In this document: piece after piece, positions 1-5,570 of the stretch
Layout of the letters: every line of letters starts with the position of its first letter
How positions within the stretch are numbered: the first letter of the stretch is position 1
DNA from: Bog-473 sp035552395
GTDB lineage: Bacteria > Actinomycetota > Acidimicrobiia > Acidimicrobiales > RAAP-2
Length of the DNA stretch: 8,489 bases
Assembly: GCA_035552395.1 (NCBI GenBank)
Contig: DASZLL010000067.1
Span: 1 to 8,489, forward strand
Direction of reading: 5' to 3'
Position numbers and translations under genes: made by a program
The notes under the pieces: generated by a model
The model's input: only the letters and a program-made list of their open reading frames with translations
The model's database searches: none
Told to the model about the DNA's origin: nothing

Positions 1-936
1 CACGAGGGCTCGGGCATCGTGACCGAGGTCGGCACGAACGTGACGCAGGTCGCGCTGGGCGACCACGTTGCCGTGGCCTTCATCCCGTCGTGCGGGACAT
101 GCTTCTGGTGCGCCTCGGGCCGCCAGAACCTGTGCGACCTCGGCATGATGACGCTGGCCGGCGGCATGATCAGCGACGGCACCTACCGCTACCACCTCGA
201 AGGGGAGAACCTCAACCGCATGGCCCAGCTCGGCACGTTCGCCGACGAGATGGTCTGCCACGAGAACTCGGTGGTCCGCATCAACGCGTGGGACAACATG
301 AAGGCCGCCGCGCTCATCAGCTGCGGCATCGCGACGGGCTTCGGCTCCGCGGTCGACCGGGGCAAGGTGAAGCCGGGCGAGACGGTCGTCGTCGCCGGCT
401 GCGGCGGGGTGGGCTCGGGGGCGATCCAGGGCGCACGCATCGCCGGGGCGCGCCACATCATCGCCGTCGACCCGGTGCCCTACAAGCTCGAGCGGGCCAA
501 GGAGATCGGCGCCACCCACACGGCCGCGTCGCTGGCCGAGGTGCCGTTCCTCCTCCCCGAGCTGACGATGGGCCGCAACGCCGACGTCGTCATCTTGACG
601 CCCGGCGTGCTCCACGGCGACATGATCGCCGCCGCTGCCGCCTGCGGCTCGAAGGACGCGCGCATCGTCGTGACGGCGATCTCGCCGTTCTCGGCCATGG
701 ACGTGCAGCTGAACCTGTTCAACCTGGCCATGTTCAACCAGTCGATCCTCGGCACCGTGTTCGGCTCGCAGAGCCCCCGCGTGCAGGTGCCGAACCTGCT
801 CAACCTCTATGAGAACGGCCAGCTCCAGATCGACGAGCTGATCACCCAGGAGTACACGCTCGATCAGGTCCAGCAGGGCTACGACGACCAGGCCGCCGGG
901 ACGATCATCCGCGGCGTGGTCAAGTTCGACACCTGA
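1..936 (+). CDS. NDMA-dependent (mycofactocin-associated) zinc alcohol dehydrogenase, 5' truncated
   Basis: The reading frame is open from base 1 and ends at TGA 934-936, giving 311 visible codons. The family is about 370 residues, so roughly the first 60 lie outside the window. Seen: it begins at His-Glu-Gly, the end of the medium-chain dehydrogenase GHE motif. Four clustered cysteines (visible residues 31, 34, 37, 45) form the structural zinc site. Cys109 in SCGIATG fits the third catalytic zinc ligand. The Rossmann motif GCGGVG is at 133-138, with Asp157 at the end of the second strand for NAD binding. The family oxidises alcohols to aldehydes. Members of the NDMA-dependent subgroup hold their nicotinamide tightly and need an external acceptor, identified as mycofactocin. 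Assignment to that subgroup rests on overall resemblance plus mftD lying tail-to-tail next door. A generic class III-like alcohol dehydrogenase is the alternative. The substrate cannot be told from sequence. Confidence 0.88.
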   Translation, partial: HEGSGIVTEVGTNVTQVALGDHVAVAFIPSCGTCFWCASGRQNLCDLGMMTLAGGMISDGTYRYHLEGENLNRMAQLGTFADEMVCHENSVVRINAWDNMKAAALISCGIATGFGSAVDRGKVKPGETVVVAGCGGVGSGAIQGARIAGARHIIAVDPVPYKLERAKEIGATHTAASLAEVPFLLPELTMGRNADVVILTPGVLHGDMIAAAAACGSKDARIVVTAISPFSAMDVQLNLFNLAMFNQSILGTVFGSQSPRVQVPNLLNLYENGQLQIDELITQEYTLDQVQQGYDDQAAGTIIRGVVKFDT

Positions 937-1006
937 TCAGCTGCCCCCACACTTCGCGCCGCCCCCGCAGGGTGGCCTGACGGCCCGCCTCGCCGTGCCG
1001 CCCGGC

Positions 1007-2179
1007 TCAGCCGCCGAGGTGTCGGGTGAACCCGTCGGGCACCACGATGTCGTGGGGCCCGAGCTGCCCGATGGTCGAGTGCCCGAGTCCGAGCACCGCT
1101 GACTCGATCCCGCTGCGCAAGATGTCGAGCACGTTCTCGACGCCGGCCTGTCCGTTGGCGGCCAGGCCCCACAGCGAGGCGCGCCCGATCATGACGGCGC
1201 GTGCGCCGAGCGCCAGCGCCTTCACGACGTCGCTGCCGCGCCGGATGCCGCCGTCGAGGAGCACCTCGATGTCGCCGCCCACCGCGTCGACGACGGCGGG
1301 GAGCGTGCGGATGGTGGCGGGCGTGCCGTCGAGGTTGTTCCCGCCGTGGTTGGACACCGAGATCGCTGTCACCCCGGCCGCGACGGCGCGCTGGGCGTCG
1401 TCCACCCGGGTCACGCCCTTCAACATGAACGGCCCACCCCACTGCTCGCGCAGCCAGGCCACGTCCTCCCAGCTGGGCGGCGGTGTCCCCATCCATTCGC
1501 CGTAGGCGCCGAAGAAGGTCGGACCCTGCTGGCCCTTGGGGACCATGTTGGGCGTCCTCAGGTCCGGCGTCTTGCCCGTCTTGGCGAAGGACCAGAACCA
1601 GCGCGGGTGGCTGAGCGCCTCGGGGGCGAACTGCAGCATGGTGCGCAGGTTCACCGACTCGGGGATGGTGGGGCTGCCCCAGTCGCGTCCGTGGGAGAAG
1701 GACCAATCGAGCGTCGCAATCAGCCCGACCGCGCCGGCGGCGCGCGCCCGCTCGGCCCGGGCCAGGATCTGCTCGCGCGAGCCGATCCAGTAGATCTGGA
1801 AGAACGTCTGCGCGTTGGCCGCGACGACGTCCTCGACCGGCATGCTGGCGAACGAGCTGAGCCCCATGGCGGTGCCCCGCGCCGCGGACGCCCGCGCCAT
1901 GGCGACCTCGCCCTGGGGGTGCACGGCCTGGACGCCCGTGGGCGAGATCACGACGGGGAACGAGATGTCCTGGCCCATGACCGTGGTGGCGAGATCCTTC
2001 TTCTCGGACAGGCCGGCCACGTGCGGGGCGAAGCCCAGCTCGCCGTAGGCGGCGACGTTGTCTTCGACCGTGATCCCGCGCTCGGACCCGGCGATCAGGG
2101 CCCCGTAGACCGACTTCGGGAGGCGCTTCTTGGCCCGCCGCTGCGCCTCGGCGACCGTCTCGAACCACTTGTTTGCCAT
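1007..2179 (-). CDS. mftD: Mycofactocin biosynthesis FMN-dependent oxidoreductase MftD
   Basis: 390 residues, ATG start at 2179 with a GAGAGGG ribosome site five bases upstream. It belongs to the FMN-dependent alpha-hydroxyacid dehydrogenase (lactate dehydrogenase/glycolate oxidase) fold. Seen: SPTG at 79-82, FQIYW at 127-131, the conserved lysine in MLKG (254), the catalytic-histidine motif SNHGG at 276-280 (His278), and the phosphate-binding DGGIRRG at 309-315. The NNLDGTP that follows SNHGG, where ordinary family members usually have RQLD, matches my memory of MftD proteins. Known role: MftD oxidatively deaminates AHDP, the cyclised Val-Tyr product released by MftE, to an alpha-keto amide (pre-mycofactocin), the redox-active centre. 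It is cytosolic. In Mycobacterium mftD sits between mftC and mftE; here it is more than 3 kb away on the opposite strand, convergent with the alcohol dehydrogenase. A lactate dehydrogenase is the alternative, but the locus argues strongly for MftD. Confidence 0.93.
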   Translation of the reverse strand: MANKWFETVAEAQRRAKKRLPKSVYGALIAGSERGITVEDNVAAYGELGFAPHVAGLSEKKDLATTVMGQDISFPVVISPTGVQAVHPQGEVAMARASAARGTAMGLSSFASMPVEDVVAANAQTFFQIYWIGSREQILARAERARAAGAVGLIATLDWSFSHGRDWGSPTIPESVNLRTMLQFAPEALSHPRWFWSFAKTGKTPDLRTPNMVPKGQQGPTFFGAYGEWMGTPPPSWEDVAWLREQWGGPFMLKGVTRVDDAQRAVAAGVTAISVSNHGGNNLDGTPATIRTLPAVVDAVGGDIEVLLDGGIRRGSDVVKALALGARAVMIGRASLWGLAANGQAGVENVLDILRSGIESAVLGLGHSTIGQLGPHDIVVPDGFTRHLGG

Positions 2180-2184
2180 GCCAA

Positions 2185-2191
2185 CCCTCTC
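2185..2191 (-). promoter_or_regulatory. Ribosome binding site of mftD
   Basis: On the minus strand the sequence reads GAGAGGG, five bases before the ATG at 2179. This supports that start over alternatives further upstream in other frames. Confidence 0.6.
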
Positions 2192-2200
2192 GTGACTGCC

Positions 2201-2222
2201 CGTCCGGTATGCACGCCGGACG
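2201..2222. repeat. Inverted repeat in the mftD leader (possible operator or hairpin)
   Basis: Perfect 7-base arms, CGTCCGG (2201-2207) and CCGGACG (2216-2222), are separated by 8 bases. The element lies between the candidate mftD -10 box and its ribosome site. It could be a regulator's operator or an mRNA hairpin. In a GC-rich genome a chance origin is also possible. Confidence 0.45.
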
Positions 2223-2238
2223 CGTCAATGACCTGGCG

Positions 2239-2244
2239 ACTTTA
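2239..2244 (-). promoter_or_regulatory. Candidate -10 box for mftD
   Basis: On the minus strand the sequence reads TAAAGT, fitting the actinobacterial TAnnnT consensus. It would start a transcript near 2232 with a leader of about 53 bases containing the inverted repeat at 2201-2222. No convincing -35 hexamer is visible at 16-18 bases spacing. Confidence 0.35.
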
Positions 2245-2292
2245 GGCGCCCGGCCCGACCCTCCCACCTCCGGCCAGCCGGGGGCGCGTTGT

Positions 2293-2298
2293 TAGGGT
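2293..2298 (+). promoter_or_regulatory. Candidate -10 box for the methyltransferase gene (leaderless transcript)
   Basis: TAGGGT fits TAnnnT and ends seven bases before the GTG at 2306, so transcription would start at or next to the start codon. No ribosome site is visible. Both points fit a leaderless mRNA, which is common in actinobacteria. No clear -35 is present. Confidence 0.4.
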
Positions 2299-2305
2299 CG
2301 GCGGC

Positions 2306-3151
2306 GTGACCGACGACGCGGCGGAATCCGCCACGCTGACCCCGGAGGAGAAGGCGCGCCGCGCCGGCAGCTTCGGGGGCATCGCTGCGCAGTACGAGCG
2401 GTACCGCCCCGGACCGCCGCTGGCCGCCGTCGACTGGATCCTCCCCGAGGGGGCACAGACCGTCGTCGATCTGGGCGCAGGGACGGGCGCCCTGACCCGG
2501 CTGCTGGTCGGGCGGGTGCCCCACGTCGTCGCGGTGGAGCCCGACGACCGCATGCGCGCCCTCCTCTCCGAGGCGGTGCCGGCGGCCCGGGCGGTCGCCG
2601 GACGCGGCGAGTCGATGCCACTGCCCGACGCCAGTGCCGACGCCGTCATCGCCTCGACGTCGTGGCATTGGATGGACCTGGTCCCCACGCTGACCGAGGT
2701 GGCCCGGGTCCTCGTGCCCGGCGGTGACCTCGGCGTGTTGTGGTCGGGACCCGACCCCCAGGCGGCCTTCATGGCCCAGGCGCAGGACGCCATGCGTGCG
2801 TTCGGACAGTCCGGCGTCACCGGCGAGACCGGCGAGACCGACGAAGGGGCCGCCGTCCTGGCCCACGCGATCAACGACCCCGTGGCCGGGCACCAGGTGC
2901 TCGAGATCCCGCCCGGTGTGCCCTTCGACCAGCCCGAGTCCACGGAGTTCAAGTGGGACCAGGCGCTCACCGCCGACGATCTGCTCGGGCTGCTCGGCAC
3001 GTTCAGCTGGGTGATCGTGATGGACGACGACGCCCGCCGCGGTCTCTACGAGACGGCCCGCACGCTCCTCCGACAAGATGGCGTCGTGGGTGACGTGACG
3101 ATCGACGTCGGCTACAGCGCCACCGTGTGGAAGGCGCGCCGCCACTCTTAG
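2306..3151 (+). CDS. Class I SAM-dependent methyltransferase, unknown substrate
   Basis: 281 residues, GTG start. Seen: SAM-binding motif I VVDLGAGTG at 53-61, the acidic residue ending strand 2 (Glu78 in AVEPD), a motif resembling post-I/II at about 100-125 (ESMPLPDASADAV, then STSWHWMD), and VLVPGGDLGVLW at 135-146, typical of the type 11/UbiE-like fold. The N-terminal SFGGIAAQYERYRPGPP stretch is the usual helical lid of small-molecule methyltransferases in this superfamily. An insert at 168-180 contains a short GET repeat. No signal peptide or membrane segment, so cytosolic. It lies between mftD and mftF in its own + strand unit, followed 29 bases later by a GNAT gene. Mycofactocin glycans are known to be methylated in mycobacteria by a separately encoded enzyme (MftM), so a tailoring role is conceivable, but this is inference from position only. 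Confidence 0.85.
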   Translation: MTDDAAESATLTPEEKARRAGSFGGIAAQYERYRPGPPLAAVDWILPEGAQTVVDLGAGTGALTRLLVGRVPHVVAVEPDDRMRALLSEAVPAARAVAGRGESMPLPDASADAVIASTSWHWMDLVPTLTEVARVLVPGGDLGVLWSGPDPQAAFMAQAQDAMRAFGQSGVTGETGETDEGAAVLAHAINDPVAGHQVLEIPPGVPFDQPESTEFKWDQALTADDLLGLLGTFSWVIVMDDDARRGLYETARTLLRQDGVVGDVTIDVGYSATVWKARRHS

Positions 3152-3168
3152 CCTGCGCCCTTCGTCCC

Positions 3169-3174
3169 TACCAT
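3169..3174 (+). promoter_or_regulatory. Candidate -10 box for the GNAT gene (leaderless transcript)
   Basis: TACCAT fits TAnnnT and ends six bases before the ATG at 3181. With no ribosome site in the 29-base gap after the methyltransferase stop, this suggests a leaderless start. A competing ATG at 3173 lies in another frame and overlaps the box. Confidence 0.35.
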
Positions 3175-3180
3175 GACGAC

Positions 3181-3591
3181 ATGGCGATCGACATCCGGCC
3201 GGCGCGCTCAGACGACACCTCGGCCGTCCTGGCCTTCTGGCGCGAGGTCGCCGCACCCACGACGACCGACGACGCCGAGGGGGTCGCCGCGCTGTTGGCC
3301 CGCGACCCCGGGGCCCTCTTGGTCGCGGCGTCCTCGGGGCAGATCGTCGGGACGGTGATCGCCGCGTGGGACGGGTGGCGCGGCTCGGTCTACCGGATCG
3401 CCGTGGCCCCGGAACATCGCCGGGAGGGACTGGGCCTCCGCCTACTCGACGAGGCCGAACAACGACTCGCCAGGCTCGGAGCGCGGCGCATGCAGGCCAT
3501 CGTCGTCGGGACCGACGAGTCGGCCGTCGGGTTCTGGCGGGCCTCGGACTGGGAAGGCCAGACCTCCCAACTGCGCTTCACGCGGGGGTAG
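3181..3591 (+). CDS. GNAT-family N-acetyltransferase
   Basis: 136 residues, ATG start. The start at 3181 removes an extension into the preceding methyltransferase gene and gives a normal GNAT N-terminus (IDIRPARSDDTSAVLAFWREV). Seen: strand 4 and motif A, YRIAVAPEHRREGLGLRLL at 71-89, containing the acetyl-CoA pyrophosphate-binding pattern Arg-Arg-Glu-Gly-Leu-Gly (80-85). Motif B follows around 104-120 (QAIVVGTDESAVGFWRASDW), with the usual C-terminal FW-x3-DW pattern. The length is normal for a single-domain GNAT. The acceptor amine is unknown; such enzymes acetylate antibiotics, amino acids, polyamines or protein N-termini. It follows the methyltransferase on the same strand. Its last 14 bases overlap the 3' end of mftF, which is convergent. 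A link to mycofactocin is possible only by position. Confidence 0.87.
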   Translation: MAIDIRPARSDDTSAVLAFWREVAAPTTTDDAEGVAALLARDPGALLVAASSGQIVGTVIAAWDGWRGSVYRIAVAPEHRREGLGLRLLDEAEQRLARLGARRMQAIVVGTDESAVGFWRASDWEGQTSQLRFTRG

Positions 3592-5107
3592 TCGGGGCGG
3601 CGCCTTTCGGGGCCAGGTTCTCCCGCAACGACCGCGCCGACCACACCCTCGCGCGGAACGCCAGGCGCGGCACCAGCGGCGCCACCGTCCGCTCCCGCGC
3701 GCAGCCGAGCCACACGCCTGCGCCGTACGCAACGTCGTCGGCGACGTGCAGCGCGACGTAGGACGCGGGATCGAGGTCGCCCCGGTCCTTCCACCAGTCG
3801 GCCAGCGCGGGCAGCAGCAGGGCGAGTGCGGCGGCCCGCCGCGTGCGGCGAAAGGCCAGACCGACCAGCAACGCCGGGCTCCCCGTGCGCGCGAGGCTCG
3901 CCAGTGCGGGCATGGCGGCGCGCACCGTCCCGTCCCCCGCGATGCGCGTGGCGACACCGACGGGGTCGCCCGTCAGGCCACGCAGCCGGTGGGCGAGGAG
4001 GCCGACGGACGCGGCCAGCGTCGTCAGGGCGAGCAGCGGCCGGCGTGCGAGCGCCAGCAACCAGACCGCGAAGGACCAGGCCGAGACGTGGAGCGGGGAC
4101 AGCGCTCCGGGGTGGCGGCGGGCCAGGGGTGCCGCCGAGGTCCCATAGAAGGCGCGGCGGGCCAGGAACTCGCCGAGCGTCGCCGGTCCGTCGTGCTCGA
4201 CCGTGCTGGCGGGGACGTAGCGGACGTCCCATCCCGCGTCCGCCAGGCGCCAGACCAGGTCCACGTCCTCGCCCCCGCGCAGGGTCGCGTCGAACAGGTC
4301 GGGTCCGGTTGTCACCGCCACCCGCACCACCAGGGCTGCGCTCGGCACGTAGGAAATGGGCGAGCCCCGCCGCACCGGACCTTCGGACGCCCCCCGGTCC
4401 AGCGAGGAGCGCACACGTTCGTACCGATCGAGCGCCCGCCTCGGCGTGCGCGCCAGCGGGACCACGCGCGGCGCCACGGCACCCACGACGGGGTCGTCGA
4501 AATGGCCAAGCAACGGGTCGAGCCACCCCGGACTCGGGACGCAGTCCGAGTCGATGAAGGCGACCAGGGCCGTGTCGACGACGGCCCAGCCCGCGTCGCG
4601 GGCGCCGGCCGGTCCGGCGTTGTCGGCCAGGGGGACGAAGCGCGCCCCGTGGCGCTCGGCGACCTCCTTGGTGGCGCCGGCCTCGACCGACGCGTCGTCC
4701 ACGACCACGCAGGCCAGGTCGGAGACAGCGGCGAGCAATCGGTCGAGCCCCGTCGCCCGATCCCGCACTGGAATTACGACCGTGACGTCCTCCTTCCGAA
4801 AGGTCGGCGTCGTCGGCCGCGGGACGTAGGCCCCGGACGACACGAGCCGTCGCGCCAGGAGCTGCACGCCGCGCCGTTCGCCCACGGGGTGTCCCACCCG
4901 CCACCACTCCAGCAGCGTGCGGGCGCGCTCCGAGATGCGGAAGAGGCGAAGCGGGCTGCCTCCGAGCACCACCGCCCCGCCGTCGAGGTGGACCGTTGCC
5001 GGGGCCGGGTGCAGGGTGAAGGAGCCCGGAAGCGGTGTCGTCCGCCGATCGGGTGCGCACACGAGCGACGGCGGCCGGTCGGGTGTCGTGGCGGCGGGCA
5101 CGCCCAA
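3578..5107 (-). CDS. mftF: Mycofactocin glycosyltransferase MftF
   Basis: Up to 509 residues. The frame can start at TTG 5107, GTG 5101 or GTG 5062, none with a strong ribosome site; relatives are about 470 residues, so a later start is possible. Seen, numbered from 5107: a GT2 glycosyltransferase domain beginning VTVVIPVRDR (108-117), nucleotide-sugar residues VVDDAS (135-140), the metal-binding DSD (186-188), and the GGEDVDLVWRL acceptor/base motif (278-288). C-terminal hydrophobic stretches at about 343-372 and 411-434 suggest membrane association. The first 100 residues precede the GT2 domain and hold LGGSPLRLFRISERARTLL, which resembles PqqD-like peptide-binding domains. Known role: MftF decorates pre-mycofactocin with beta-1,4-linked glucose units. 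The gene is divergent from mftA across 53 bp, unlike the mycobacterial order where it follows mftE. A generic GT2 enzyme is unlikely given this context. Confidence 0.9.
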   Translation of the reverse strand: MGVPAATTPDRPPSLVCAPDRRTTPLPGSFTLHPAPATVHLDGGAVVLGGSPLRLFRISERARTLLEWWRVGHPVGERRGVQLLARRLVSSGAYVPRPTTPTFRKEDVTVVIPVRDRATGLDRLLAAVSDLACVVVDDASVEAGATKEVAERHGARFVPLADNAGPAGARDAGWAVVDTALVAFIDSDCVPSPGWLDPLLGHFDDPVVGAVAPRVVPLARTPRRALDRYERVRSSLDRGASEGPVRRGSPISYVPSAALVVRVAVTTGPDLFDATLRGGEDVDLVWRLADAGWDVRYVPASTVEHDGPATLGEFLARRAFYGTSAAPLARRHPGALSPLHVSAWSFAVWLLALARRPLLALTTLAASVGLLAHRLRGLTGDPVGVATRIAGDGTVRAAMPALASLARTGSPALLVGLAFRRTRRAAALALLLPALADWWKDRGDLDPASYVALHVADDVAYGAGVWLGCARERTVAPLVPRLAFRARVWSARSLRENLAPKGAAPTTPA

Positions 5108-5129
5108 TCTTGGCAGCGGCCGACGGGGA

Positions 5130-5135
5130 TAGGCT
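5130..5135 (+). promoter_or_regulatory. Candidate -10 box for the mftA operon
   Basis: TAGGCT (preceded by GA) fits the TAnnnT consensus and would start the transcript near 5142, about 19 bases before mftA. A TTGGCA at 5110-5115 resembles a -35 box, but the spacer is only 14 bases, so only the -10 call is offered. The 53-bp gap must also hold the mftF promoter unless that start lies elsewhere. Confidence 0.4.
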
Positions 5136-5149
5136 GGGCCTTTGCCCAG
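5134..5149. repeat. Perfect inverted repeat before mftA
   Basis: Six-base arms CTGGGC (5134-5139) and GCCCAG (5144-5149) flank a CTTT loop. The element overlaps the candidate -10 box and ends where the mftA ribosome site begins, so it could be an operator or a small hairpin affecting translation start. No U-tract follows, which argues against a terminator. Confidence 0.5.
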
Positions 5150-5156
5150 AGGAGGT
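5149..5156 (+). promoter_or_regulatory. Ribosome binding site of mftA
   Basis: GAGGAGGT lies with its GGAGG core five bases before the ATG at 5161. It fixes the mftA start and rules out the longer in-frame extension that begins inside the divergent mftF. Confidence 0.75.
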
Positions 5157-5160
5157 CGGG

Positions 5161-5280
5161 ATGTTGGTTGAGGACCAAGACACCCAGGACACCCAGGACG
5201 TCAAGGACCTGTCCGACGAGGACATCGACGAGCTCCTGGTGGAAGAGGTCTCCATCGACGGGATGTGCGGCGTCTATTGA
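5161..5280 (+). CDS. mftA: Mycofactocin precursor peptide MftA
   Basis: 39 residues, ATG start with a strong ribosome site. The C-terminal LLVEEVSIDGMCGVY is the diagnostic signature of the family. Val38 and Tyr39 are the residues that become the cofactor; Gly37 precedes the site where MftE cuts. Residues 1-30 form the leader, which is very acidic (13 Asp/Glu, one Lys), as expected for recognition by MftB. Known chemistry: MftC oxidatively decarboxylates Tyr39 and bonds it to Val38, then the dipeptide is released and cyclised. A DTQDTQD repeat at residues 7-13 is encoded by a 9-base tandem repeat and lies outside the conserved part, so it is probably length drift in the leader. It is the first gene of a compact operon and mftB starts two bases after its stop. 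Identification is secure despite the short length, because the C-terminus is invariant across known MftA peptides. Confidence 0.97.
   Translation: MLVEDQDTQDTQDVKDLSDEDIDELLVEEVSIDGMCGVY
5179..5196 (+). repeat. 9-bp tandem duplication inside mftA
   Basis: GACACCCAG occurs twice in succession and encodes Asp-Thr-Gln twice in the variable part of the leader. It looks like a small in-frame expansion. Confidence 0.6.
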
Positions 5281-5282
5281 GC

Positions 5283-5570
5283 GTGACCGAAGCGCGGTCG
5301 CCCGAGACCGCGTTCGCAGTCGAGAGGGCGTGGCGGCTCAACCCTCAGGTCGCGCTGCGCGACGAGTCCTTCGGCGCGCTGGCCTACCACTACGGCAACC
5401 GCCGGCTGGTCTTTCTCAAGTCGCGGACACTGGTGAACCTGGTCTCCTCGCTCGTTGAGTATCCGAGCGCGGCCGCGGCTATTGCCTCCTGTGTTCCCGA
5501 GGGCAGCCGTGCCGCCTACGCGCGGGCCCTCGCCCGCCTGGCCGCTTCGGAGGTGATCGATGCTCGCTGA
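5283..5570 (+). CDS. mftB: Mycofactocin peptide chaperone MftB (RRE/PqqD-like)
   Basis: 95 residues from GTG 5283. An earlier GTG at 5265 and a TTG at 5277 are in frame but lie inside mftA; 5283, two bases after the mftA stop, gives the family-typical length and is the usual spacing for coupled translation. No separate ribosome site is seen. Seen: WRLNPQVALRDESFGALAYHYGNRRLVFLKSRTLVNLV at about 18-55, the hallmark of MftB with its beta-hairpin (ALAYHYG, RLVFLK) followed by helices, the winged-helix fold shared with PqqD. Known role: it binds the MftA leader and delivers the peptide to the radical SAM enzyme MftC; it has no catalytic residues. The 3' end overlaps mftC by 11 bases, consistent with matched production of the two partners. 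Confidence 0.93.
   Translation: MTEARSPETAFAVERAWRLNPQVALRDESFGALAYHYGNRRLVFLKSRTLVNLVSSLVEYPSAAAAIASCVPEGSRAAYARALARLAASEVIDAR
5549..5557 (+). promoter_or_regulatory. Ribosome binding site of mftC
   Basis: GGAGGTGAT is a nine-base match to the complement of the 16S rRNA 3' end, six bases (from GGAGG) before the ATG at 5560. It lies inside the end of mftB and indicates strong independent initiation of mftC in addition to any coupling. Confidence 0.8.

Noticed and set aside
937..1006. Bidirectional terminator between the alcohol dehydrogenase and mftD
   Set aside because: Only a 4-bp GGCC/GGCC stem is visible and there is no T-tract on either strand, so it is not supportable.
2223..2228. TTGACG on the minus strand as an mftD -35 box
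   Set aside because: No TAnnnT hexamer is found at 16-18 bases spacing downstream.
879..2267. Long minus-strand reading frame overlapping mftD
   Set aside because: It is out of frame with mftD, rich in Arg/Gly/Pro/Ala, and has no recognisable motif. It is a GC-bias shadow.
2820..2838. Short GGCGAGACC duplication in the methyltransferase gene
   Set aside because: Only two copies, encoding a Gly-Glu-Thr repeat in a probable surface loop; too small to be meaningful.
3127..3180. N-terminal extension of the GNAT protein
   Set aside because: It overlaps the end of the methyltransferase gene and adds residues not typical of the family; ATG 3181 gives the normal N-terminus.
2225..3256. Long minus-strand reading frame opposite the methyltransferase gene
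   Set aside because: Low-complexity composition and no motif; the + strand frame has clear SAM-binding motifs.
5035..5160. N-terminal extension of MftA by 42 residues
   Set aside because: It would run inside mftF and ignores the strong ribosome site directly before ATG 5161. The extension does not resemble an MftA leader.
3390..5255. Long minus-strand reading frame overlapping mftF in another frame
   Set aside because: Arg/Ala/Gly-rich shadow. The mftF frame carries all the glycosyltransferase motifs.
3746..5458. Long + strand reading frame opposite mftF and across mftA
   Set aside because: It has no domain, runs antisense to mftF and crosses mftA in the wrong frame.
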